NCBI RefSeq assembly: GCF_003259255.1
Contig: NZ_QGOL01000007.1
Span: 372,001 to 436,000, forward strand
From: Algoriphagus litoralis
Lineage (GTDB): Bacteria; Bacteroidota; Bacteroidia; Cytophagales; Cyclobacteriaceae
Length of the DNA: 64,000 bases
Reading direction: 5' to 3'
Shown here one piece after another: positions 36,267-43,104 of the stretch. The notes below the pieces were generated by a model. The model was not told where the DNA came from, searched no databases, and saw only the letters and a program-made list of their open reading frames with translations. Position 1 is the stretch's first letter; each line of letters begins with the position of its first letter. Position numbers and translations under genes: made by a program.

Positions 36267-36785
36267 ATGACTTTCCTAAAAATAACCCCGGACAAAGAAA
36301 ATGAAGCTGGATTTGGTCAAATCGCAAAGACCCTTTTTGAAGAATATGTCATTCAGAAAGGTGATAAGCTTTTTAGATTGATCGAGATTGAGTTCTATTG
36401 GAATTCGGAAACTCATCCTGACCAATCCACATATGGCAGAAATCATATCCGACCACAGGCCGGAGATTGGTTTTTTCATTATTCGGGGGTTGATATTGCC
36501 TTGGACAATCAAGAACTCAAAGGAGAAGGCGGGATCTTAATCAGAGGAATTTATGACATTGCTGAAAAGAGGGAGATCAAAGGACCGATGATCTGTGCAA
36601 TGACCCTTTTTAGCGGATTCAATGCCTTTGACGGAATCATACAAACCAAGCTTATCAAAAAATCATTTGACTCCTTTCCTATTAAAGCAGGGCCAAGAAA
36701 AGGGCTTGGCAAAAATGCTGAGGTAAACGAAATGCATCTAAAGAATTATGCTTTCTCTATCAATCCCAAAAAATTACCCGCCTAA
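36267..36785 (+). CDS. Uncharacterised protein downstream of DUF2971
   Basis: A 172-residue cytoplasmic protein with no signal peptide or membrane segment. Notable segments are LIEIEFYWNSETHPDQSTYGR, AGDWFFHYSGVDIALDNQ, GGILIRGIYDI and IKGPMICAM. Their spacing (HYSG...D, then GG.LIRGI) reminds me of the alkyladenine DNA glycosylase fold, in which a similar 'LIR' strand occurs, but I cannot confirm this. It is probably cotranscribed with DUF2971 (16 bp gap). Confidence 0.6.
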   Translation: MTFLKITPDKENEAGFGQIAKTLFEEYVIQKGDKLFRLIEIEFYWNSETHPDQSTYGRNHIRPQAGDWFFHYSGVDIALDNQELKGEGGILIRGIYDIAEKREIKGPMICAMTLFSGFNAFDGIIQTKLIKKSFDSFPIKAGPRKGLGKNAEVNEMHLKNYAFSINPKKLPA

Positions 36786-37095
36786 GTGTAGTTTACAAAC
36801 TGGATTAGGCATAGGTTGCCCACCCTGCAACCTGGCCTCTCGCTATCCCGATAGCTATCGGGATCACCGAAGCTTTTTAAACGCTCGATCCTGCCGGAAA
36901 TTCAAAACGAATTCTAAAAATAGCTTTCCCGGCATACTGGGCTTGCTCATTAATCAGCCAACGACGTGTATCGGTCTAAGGGATAAATCAATTTTTGCCT
37001 CACTAAAAACTTATTAAGAAATTGTAATAAACTTCAAATAATTGAATATATTCATGAAAACCATATAAGCCTTCCCAGAATCTCATCAATTTAAA
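36786..37095. other. Intergenic region with palindrome and possible element remnant
   Basis: This 310-bp gap carries the perfect palindrome at 36845-36864. Around it the sequence is more G/C-rich than both neighbouring genes (about 36810-36990), then becomes A/T-rich before the next gene. An ORF at 36748-37017 runs across it but has no coding character. Nothing else was recognised. Confidence 0.5.
36845..36864. repeat. Perfect 20-bp palindrome ATCCCGATAG/CTATCGGGAT
   Basis: The sequence equals its own reverse complement over 20 bp. Its ends (TCCCG...CGGGA) match those of the palindrome found beside the GIY-YIG gene at 10474-10489. Palindromes of this sequence are, to my knowledge, frequent between genes in related genomes. 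Confidence 0.85.
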
Positions 37096-37581
37096 ATGAA
37101 ACGTATACCCCTATTTTCTGCCATATTCCTCCTGTCATGGTTAACAATTGGCACAGCCTCAGCCCAGAACCCTAGAGATATCTTCATAAAATTTGAAATC
37201 GATGCTGCGGCGATTTTTGACGGGGGTGATGTGGAGGAGTATTCCGAGATGTCTGATGACAACAACGGTGGAAGTAGTAGCGGAAAACCGTCGGATTTCG
37301 AATCTGAAGCGTACATTTCCAAGTTTGTCAACTGGGAAATCGACAATATCGGAGCAAATCCCAATGAGTTTCAAGTCAAATTTTTGGACTTTCCCTGGAC
37401 TGGTCCCAGTGGTACATTTAAGGACAATCCCATCAAAGGAGGAGGAAAAAAAGCCAAAGCAAAAATCGAGGACAACGCCCAAGTGGGCGTAATTAAGTAC
37501 ACGATCAGATTTACCATTCGAAATAAGGTAACAGGAGAAACCCGAACCTTTGAACTTGATCCCAAGATTAGAGTCGTTTAA
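37096..37581 (+). CDS. Hypothetical exported protein
   Basis: A 161-residue protein with a signal peptide ending at ASAQ (residue 23). The mature part begins with an acidic, Ser/Gly-rich linker (DDNNGGSSSG) and continues as a small all-beta domain with a KGGGKKAKAKIEDNAQVGVIKYTI segment. No known family is recognised. It is followed after 3 bp by a 37-codon ORF and then by a lipoprotein gene. Confidence 0.6.
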   Translation: MKRIPLFSAIFLLSWLTIGTASAQNPRDIFIKFEIDAAAIFDGGDVEEYSEMSDDNNGGSSSGKPSDFESEAYISKFVNWEIDNIGANPNEFQVKFLDFPWTGPSGTFKDNPIKGGGKKAKAKIEDNAQVGVIKYTIRFTIRNKVTGETRTFELDPKIRVV

Positions 37582-37584
37582 CCG

Positions 37585-37698
37585 ATGAAAATAAGAGCAG
37601 AAACCTTCTCCAGTTTTGAACGTAAATTTCTGCAATATCCTAAAGTTATCAGTGACCGGTTTGGAGTTTACTATTCTGGTGAATTTCAAGAGGAATGA
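37585..37698 (+). CDS. Possible small protein (37 aa)
   Basis: A short ORF starting 3 bp after the upstream stop and ending 21 bp before the next start, in the pattern of a coupled small gene. Its product (MKIRAETFSSFERKF to the end) has a mixed, protein-like composition with no signal peptide. Nothing is known about it. It could be a chance ORF in a gap of 138 bp. Confidence 0.35.
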   Translation: MKIRAETFSSFERKFLQYPKVISDRFGVYYSGEFQEE

Positions 37699-37719
37699 AT
37701 AGGACCTATCCAAAAAACC

Positions 37720-38184
37720 ATGAAATTGAAATCCTCACTTTTGAATCTCCTGCTAGCTTGTATTTTTACGTTAGCTATTTCCTGCCAACCCAAAACCGTA
37801 GAAGAACTGGCGGAAAAGGATGCCAACACCTTTTTCAGCAACCTCGACGATGCGGAGAAATTAGCAGCTCATCCCTGGGTCATCCCTGTAAATATTCCTG
37901 AAGAACTAGCAGAACAGAACAGGGCTAAGTCCATAGAGCGACTTCAGAATTATTTCTCAGAGGTATGTAAGGGTGATCCAAAAGACTTCAACCTGCTCAA
38001 AACATACCGAAAAATCGGAGATGACAACCAGAAAATTCTCTTCCTAGAATACGAGTTTTGCACCTCGGGAATGGTAATCATGGGCTATGAAGTGGAAGAG
38101 AATGACCTTACCCTTTTTAGTGTTTGGCCGAAAAAGAAGGACGACAAACCTGAGGTATTATTTTCCGACAAGCAAGAATGGTAA
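37720..38184 (+). CDS. Hypothetical lipoprotein
   Basis: A 154-residue protein with lipobox AISC (Cys21). The mature part is mainly helical (TVEELAEKDANTFFSNLDDAEKLAAHPW, SIERLQNYFSEVCKG) with a C-terminal strand region. I recognise no domain. It follows the exported protein at 37096 on the same strand and may be in one transcript with it. Confidence 0.6.
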   Translation: MKLKSSLLNLLLACIFTLAISCQPKTVEELAEKDANTFFSNLDDAEKLAAHPWVIPVNIPEELAEQNRAKSIERLQNYFSEVCKGDPKDFNLLKTYRKIGDDNQKILFLEYEFCTSGMVIMGYEVEENDLTLFSVWPKKKDDKPEVLFSDKQEW

Positions 38185-38277
38185 TTTAAGATTGTTGCAA
38201 CTTACATATCTATTGACTCCCGTTTTTTTGACCCAATAGGAGGTAAATATGCAACCTCAGCACCAATCAAAATTCCC

Positions 38278-38385
38278 TTAGCCTTTCATTTTCTCATCTT
38301 GATCAGCTTTTCCAAAAATCTTCCTAATTCCCCAAATGGAAACAAACAGCACAATCGTATTGACTAACGGTTGGATTTTGTCCAT
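38278..38385 (-). CDS. Possible small single-pass membrane protein (35 aa)
   Basis: On the minus strand the ATG at 38385 opens a 35-codon ORF. Residues 7-20 are a strongly hydrophobic segment (LVNTIVLFVSIWGI), followed by a basic RKIFGK and a charged tail (ADQDEKMKG), a textbook small membrane protein with its C-terminus inside. It lies in a 247-bp gap between two plus-strand genes. Composition and topology favour it being real, but there is no homology evidence. Confidence 0.45.
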   Translation of the reverse strand: MDKIQPLVNTIVLFVSIWGIRKIFGKADQDEKMKG

Positions 38386-38431
38386 TAAGATTTGACAATA
38401 TTTCAATATCTTTTTCCCTTAAAATGGATCC

Positions 38432-39175
38432 ATGGCTAGAGAACCTCTAAAAATCTGGGAAACGGGAGAAGCTATCATCACAAAGGAGAAAAAAATCCGA
38501 AGATTCACCTTCCGGAACTTAATCCAAAGCTTCTTAGATATTTTTGAACTAGATCGTGGGATAGTCTATACAGTCATCGGTTTATTTCAATATCCTGGCA
38601 GAATCATCCGCGGATATCTGGACACGGAGCGACTCACGATCACCAACCCCATCCGGTATTTTCTGTTTATAGTAGGTTTGAGCACCTACCTCACGGTTAA
38701 GTTTGATTTCTGGATTCAGCAAAACTTGGCTTTTGGCAATTCGGAGACGGCTAATATGAGCGTTGAGCAGCAAGAATTTAATCAGAGATACATCGAAGTC
38801 TATCAATCCGTCTTTGTGGATTATCTTTCGATTTGGTTTGCGGTGTCAGCCCTTTTCACCGCCTTTTTTTCCTATCTATTTTTCAGGAAATCGGGTTTTA
38901 CGTATTGGGAACAGCTCATAGGCAACCTATTTATTTTCAACCAGATGACCCTGATGTTCATTCCTTTTATCTTAATTTCATCGGTATTGGAGGTGGATTC
39001 GCTTTATTTGGTCTACATTCTGGCGAGCTATACATACGCCATTTGGGCTTACAAAGACCTTTTTACCACGGGTTGGGGTGCTGCAATCTTCAAGGGCCTT
39101 TTGATTCAAACCTTGGGGACAGTTTTGTTTTTTGCACTTTTCGCCGTGGTATTGACCGTAGTTTTGCTTTGGTGA
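38432..39175 (+). CDS. DUF3667 membrane protein
   Basis: A 247-residue protein. The N-terminal part has the DUF3667 signature (RRFTFRNLIQSFLDIFELDRG, followed by PGRIIRGYLDTERLTITNPIRYFLF). Four or five membrane segments follow (residues 75-95, 135-155, 165-185, 190-205, 220-245). The function of the family is unknown. It is monocistronic and convergent with the beta-lactamase-family gene, with the hairpin at 39275 between them. Confidence 0.85.
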   Translation: MAREPLKIWETGEAIITKEKKIRRFTFRNLIQSFLDIFELDRGIVYTVIGLFQYPGRIIRGYLDTERLTITNPIRYFLFIVGLSTYLTVKFDFWIQQNLAFGNSETANMSVEQQEFNQRYIEVYQSVFVDYLSIWFAVSALFTAFFSYLFFRKSGFTYWEQLIGNLFIFNQMTLMFIPFILISSVLEVDSLYLVYILASYTYAIWAYKDLFTTGWGAAIFKGLLIQTLGTVLFFALFAVVLTVVLLW

Positions 39176-39274
39176 AAAATAAATTCAACTGATTTTTACG
39201 TATAAAATCTTCAAAAAACCAATTCCTACTCGCGAGGGGTTCAGTCGAAATCATTCGAAAATTTTAAAAAAAAA

Positions 39275-39296
39275 CTGCCAGATTGATCTCTGGCAG
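39275..39296 (-). terminator. Intrinsic terminator of the beta-lactamase-family gene
   Basis: A perfect 8-bp stem (CTGCCAGA / TCTGGCAG). On the minus strand it is followed by nine T, about 55 bp after the stop of the gene at 39351. Confidence 0.88.
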
Positions 39297-39350
39297 ATCA
39301 AGTGGGAATCTCTTTTTTTGACTTGAGAATTAGTCTGGAGAAAATAGAAT

Positions 39351-40625
39351 TTATTCCACCAGCGTGAATACCATTTGCCGAAATTTCCATCCGGTCTCGT
39401 CTCCGTTGCCTGCGCCGGAAGTTTGCTTGAAAATCAGTCCGATGATTCCAGTCTGAGGGTCTGCAAAATACTGGGTGTTGAAATACCCTCCCCAGTCAAA
39501 GGTTCCTTTGCTGCCCATTCCGCCCATTGCCACACCTTTGTCCGTCACCACCCCAAAACCAATTCCATGGTAACGATCCGCATTCCAAAGGTCGCCAACT
39601 TGGTTTTGCATCATGGTCTGAATAGTTTGTGGGCTTAGAATCCGCTTTCCATTATATATTCCGCCATTGAGATACATCTGGAGAAATTTAGCATAATCTT
39701 CAGTCGTGCTTGACAGTCCTGCTCCACCTGAAAAGAAGGTTTTTGCACCAGTTTTGGGATAGGCCGGATCATAGAACGTGACAGGATAAGCAGCCCATTT
39801 TCCATCTTTGCGGGTGTGTACAGTCACCAATCTCGGCGCTTGCGCATCATTAAGATAGAACCGGGTGTCGTTCATTCCAAGCGGATCAAACAGTCTGGTT
39901 TTCAAAAACTGGTCAAATGGCATCCCGGATATTACTTCAACCAGATATCCTAAGACATCTAATCCTTCGGAGTAGGTGTATTTAGAACCTGGCTCATGGT
40001 GCAGAGGTAGCTTTGCCAAGCGGGTAACACTCTCTTTAATGGTAATTGCCTCGGTAGTGAATAAATCTGTGATGCCGCCTTTGTGATAAATCATTTTCAT
40101 TCGCTCATCTCCATCAATTACACCATATCCCAAACCTGAAGTATGAGTCAATAAATGACGGATGGTAATCTCTCTGGTGCTGGGCTTGGTGCTGTAGGTT
40201 GTATCTGCATAACGAAAGCCACTAAGCACCTGAGGGTTTTTGAATTCAGGGATGAATTTGGAGATCGGGTCATCCAGTCTGAACTTCCCCTCCTCCCAGA
40301 GTATCATAATAGCTGTCGAGGTAATTGCTTTTGTCTGTGAAGCAATCCGGAAAATACTGTTTTTCTCCATCGCCTTTCCCGATTCTACATCAGAGAATCC
40401 TTTGGCCGAGTGGTATACTACCTTTCCGTTTTTCACGACCATGGCAACTAATCCAGGAACTTGCTCTTTTGTGATGGCGTCCTCGAGCATGGCATCGAGT
40501 TTTTCTACTCTTTCCCGTGAGATGCCTTCGACGGGAATTTTTCCAGCATCGATGATCGTCTGAGCAAATGAAATCTGAAGAGCTGCAAAAAGGGAAAGAA
40601 AAGAAATGGTGATTTTTAGGTTCAT
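39351..40625 (-). CDS. Beta-lactamase-family serine hydrolase
   Basis: The 424-residue form starts at the ATG at 40625, giving a signal peptide ending at SFAQ (about residue 22). It has the class C beta-lactamase/penicillin-binding fold: catalytic S-Q-T-K in IFRIASQTKAI near 90, the Y-S-E triad in KYTYSEGLDVLGY near 190, and GGAGLSSTTEDYAKF. It may be an esterase, a D-amino peptidase or a carboxypeptidase; a true beta-lactamase role cannot be told from sequence alone. It has its own terminator. Confidence 0.88.
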   Translation of the reverse strand: MNLKITISFLSLFAALQISFAQTIIDAGKIPVEGISRERVEKLDAMLEDAITKEQVPGLVAMVVKNGKVVYHSAKGFSDVESGKAMEKNSIFRIASQTKAITSTAIMILWEEGKFRLDDPISKFIPEFKNPQVLSGFRYADTTYSTKPSTREITIRHLLTHTSGLGYGVIDGDERMKMIYHKGGITDLFTTEAITIKESVTRLAKLPLHHEPGSKYTYSEGLDVLGYLVEVISGMPFDQFLKTRLFDPLGMNDTRFYLNDAQAPRLVTVHTRKDGKWAAYPVTFYDPAYPKTGAKTFFSGGAGLSSTTEDYAKFLQMYLNGGIYNGKRILSPQTIQTMMQNQVGDLWNADRYHGIGFGVVTDKGVAMGGMGSKGTFDWGGYFNTQYFADPQTGIIGLIFKQTSGAGNGDETGWKFRQMVFTLVE

Positions 40626-40676
40626 GGTTCTATTGGGATTAACTGGCATCAAAGTATAAAAAAGAAGGCAAAAAAA

Positions 40677-40694
40677 AACCGGCATCAGCCGGCT
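40677..40694 (-). terminator. Intrinsic terminator of the DegQ gene
   Basis: A G/C-rich stem (CCGGC / GCCGG with flanking pairs) with an ATCA loop. On the minus strand it is followed by eight T, about 20 bp after the DegQ stop codon. Confidence 0.85.
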
Positions 40695-40714
40695 TTTCCT
40701 TGGTCGGGGAAACA

Positions 40715-42220
40715 TTAGTTTCCACCGACTTCAAAATAATATTCTGTTCCGTCTGGGAACATTCCCAAAATAACCAAATCTTCGCCTTTGGAATCCTCCA
40801 GAAAATCTATCATTTCCTGAGCATTATTTATTCGTGTTCTTCCGTTGTCTGAGATCACAGAAGTGATGATAAAGCCATTTCTTGCCCCAGCTTTTCTCCA
40901 GTTTTCATTGCTGTTCATTTTAATTAAAGCTCCACCGGAGATTTCAAGCTGTGCTTTTTGATCGTCTTTCAGATCCTCAAACTGAATACCTTCAAATGTG
41001 TAGGTCTTCGGTACTTCACGTTTCACGATTTCAGTATCACCGGAGAAGTTTTTAAGGGTTGCGGTTGTTTTGGAAGTTTTACCATCACGGATATACTCCA
41101 CGTCGATTTTATCACCAGGACGTCTTCTAGCGACCAATTCCTGCAGATTTGCCACATTGTTTACCTTTTTTCCGTCTATTCCGATGATGATATCACCTTC
41201 TTTCAGACCAGCTTCCTGACCGGCTGAGTTTTCATTCACTTTACCGATGTAGACTCCTTGTCCAACTGGGAATTTGAGATCCAGAGCATCTTCCAGCTGA
41301 GGACTGACATCCTGAATATTCACTCCCAAAAGTCCTCGCTGCACAGCGCCATACTTCATGAGGTCATCCATTACTTTTTTCACCAGTGTACTGGGTACTG
41401 CAAAAGAATACCCTGTAAACGTTCCTGTACTGGTAGCGATCGCAGTATTGATTCCGATCAGTTCTCCAGCGAGATTGACTAAAGCTCCACCCGAATTTCC
41501 CGGGTTGACTACGGCATCCGTTTGTAGGAAGGATTCGATCTGAAGGTTGTTTTCCACACCTCTTAGAATCCCGATATTTCGGGCCTTTGCAGAGATAATT
41601 CCCGCAGTGACAGTAGAGTTTAAATTAAATGGATTTCCAACAGCCAGCACCCACTCACCGATTTTGGTATTGTCTGAATCCCCAAACTTCACAAAAGGAA
41701 GGCCTTGTGCGTCGATCTTCAGCAATGCTAGATCTGTGGTCGGATCAGTACCGACGATGGTAGCCTCATATCGCTTATTATTATCTAAGGAAATATCAAT
41801 CTTAGTCGCACCATCCACTACGTGATTATTGGTCACGATGTAGCCATCTGCCGAAATGATTACACCAGAGCCTGAACTTACAGGCATCTGACCTCCTCGG
41901 CCAGATCTCTCTTCATCTCTTGGATCGGGAAACCCAAAAAACTCTTGAATAGGGTCACGCTGAGCTCTAGGAGTGAACGCTACCTGACTATTGACATGCA
42001 CCACGGCTGGGGTGACTGCCTGGGCGGATGCTACAAAATTGATTCCGTCGGGGATGGTAAAATCCTCTCCCGACAAAAGGTTGACGAAGGATGCCTGCTG
42101 TTTTTCGTCGAAAGTACCGGCATTCTGTGGCTGGATCAGAAAACTCACACCTGCCAATGCCACTACTCCACCAATAAACGCTGCGAGAAGCATACCCAAG
42201 AAGAATTGTTTCTTGCTCAT
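40715..42220 (-). CDS. degQ: HtrA/DegQ-type periplasmic serine protease
   Basis: A 501-residue protease-chaperone of the periplasm. It has a signal-anchor (hydrophobic 7-29), the trypsin-like domain with His133 (TNNHVVD), Asp163 (TTDLALLK) and Ser243 (GNSGGALV), and two PDZ domains (the first near 295-385, GQGVYIGKVNENSAGQEAG; a degenerate second near 410-500). The DegQ/Do group degrades or refolds damaged exported proteins. A paralogue lies at 57431. A hairpin sits in its leader at 42261-42279. Confidence 0.95.
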   Translation of the reverse strand: MSKKQFFLGMLLAAFIGGVVALAGVSFLIQPQNAGTFDEKQQASFVNLLSGEDFTIPDGINFVASAQAVTPAVVHVNSQVAFTPRAQRDPIQEFFGFPDPRDEERSGRGGQMPVSSGSGVIISADGYIVTNNHVVDGATKIDISLDNNKRYEATIVGTDPTTDLALLKIDAQGLPFVKFGDSDNTKIGEWVLAVGNPFNLNSTVTAGIISAKARNIGILRGVENNLQIESFLQTDAVVNPGNSGGALVNLAGELIGINTAIATSTGTFTGYSFAVPSTLVKKVMDDLMKYGAVQRGLLGVNIQDVSPQLEDALDLKFPVGQGVYIGKVNENSAGQEAGLKEGDIIIGIDGKKVNNVANLQELVARRRPGDKIDVEYIRDGKTSKTTATLKNFSGDTEIVKREVPKTYTFEGIQFEDLKDDQKAQLEISGGALIKMNSNENWRKAGARNGFIITSVISDNGRTRINNAQEMIDFLEDSKGEDLVILGMFPDGTEYYFEVGGN

Positions 42221-42260
42221 AATTCTATCGTTTTCATATGATTATTATTCATTTCTAAAA

Positions 42261-42279
42261 AGGACACCTCCTGTGTCCT
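42261..42279 (-). promoter_or_regulatory. Hairpin with T run in the DegQ leader
   Basis: A perfect 7-bp stem (AGGACAC / GTGTCCT); the minus-strand loop and neighbours contain AGGAGG. On the minus strand five T follow, so it looks like an intrinsic terminator lying 41 bp upstream of the start codon and after the terminator of hsp20. It may be an attenuator or a spare terminator; the sequence does not decide which. Confidence 0.55.
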
Positions 42280-42446
42280 AGATTAAAATCCCCATTCGTA
42301 AATCGGTGAACTCACGGGCACTTCAATTTCTGTCACGAATTTTCATCTTAAGACTCATTTTGAAAGGGAATAGATCGGTCCTTCGTTCCAAATTAACAAG
42401 TTTTAACCGCAATCTATGTTAGTCTTATAGGTATAACAGAAATTAA

Positions 42447-42468
42447 AAGAGTGGGTTTCCCCACTCTT
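42447..42468 (-). terminator. Intrinsic terminator of hsp20
   Basis: A perfect 9-bp stem (AAGAGTGGG / CCCACTCTT) followed on the minus strand by TTTAATTT. It lies 3 bp after the hsp20 coding region. Confidence 0.85.
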
Positions 42469-42471
42469 CAT

Positions 42472-42900
42472 TTATTTCACTTCGATCGTTGCCTTATTTA
42501 CTTTTTTCTCCTTTTTGGGTAGCACCAATTTGAGGAATCCGTCGGCATAGACCGCCTCCACCTGATCCTCCATCACATCTTCTGGAATGAAGAAAGATCT
42601 TCGGAATGACCCGAATTGTGTCTCAATGCTGTGGAAGTTTTTACCTTCTTTTTTCTCCTCAAGTTTCCGTTCTCCTGAGATGATCAATTTGCCATCTAAA
42701 AGGTCAATTTTGAAATCGGACTTCTTCATCCCAGGTACTGCGACATGGATTTCGTAGGATTTGTCATCCTCTGCGATATCTACCGCTGGGCTAAATTGCT
42801 TTAAGTTGGCGCCAACCGAATCATTGAAGAACCTATCCAGCATCCCGCTGAAGGTAGTTGGCATTTGTGGATCAAGTTGATTATATCTCACCAGTTTCAT
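42472..42900 (-). CDS. Small heat shock protein, Hsp20/alpha-crystallin family
   Basis: A 142-residue cytosolic holdase. The N-terminus has FSGMLDRFFNDS; the alpha-crystallin domain spans about 35-140 with PAVDIAEDDKSYEIHVAVPGMKKSDFKIDLLDGKLIISGERK, and the conserved AVYADGFLKLVLPKKE near the end. It prevents aggregation of unfolded protein. It lies upstream of DegQ on the same strand but with its own terminator, so the two are probably separate units. The leader contains the motif GACAGAATGAC, also seen at lon. Confidence 0.95.
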   Translation of the reverse strand: MKLVRYNQLDPQMPTTFSGMLDRFFNDSVGANLKQFSPAVDIAEDDKSYEIHVAVPGMKKSDFKIDLLDGKLIISGERKLEEKKEGKNFHSIETQFGSFRRSFFIPEDVMEDQVEAVYADGFLKLVLPKKEKKVNKATIEVK

Positions 42901-43052
42901 AGTAGTTGTTGGTTATAATGATTAGATGATTCCTAATCTGTAAAATCCATACCACTCGAAAATTTCAGTCATTCTGTCTTGATTGGCGCTATTTTTCTTC
43001 AAAAAGCATGTCAATGTGGCGCAATAATCCGGTTTTAAGGTTGTCAATTGAT

Positions 43053-43085
43053 TTTGATTATTTCAAGAAGAAATTCATATTTTTA
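43053..43085 (+). promoter_or_regulatory. Putative promoter of the MscS-family gene
   Basis: TTTG at 43053-43056, a 21-bp spacer and TATTTTTA at 43078-43085, close to the TTTG/TAnnTTTG consensus. It predicts a start about 12 nt before the ATG at 43105. Confidence 0.4.
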
Positions 43086-43104
43086 GAAATAATCATCCAC
43101 AGCC

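Noticed and set aside
36748-37017. 89-codon ORF over the palindrome region
   Set aside because: It starts inside the preceding gene in another frame and crosses the palindrome; composition is not protein-like.
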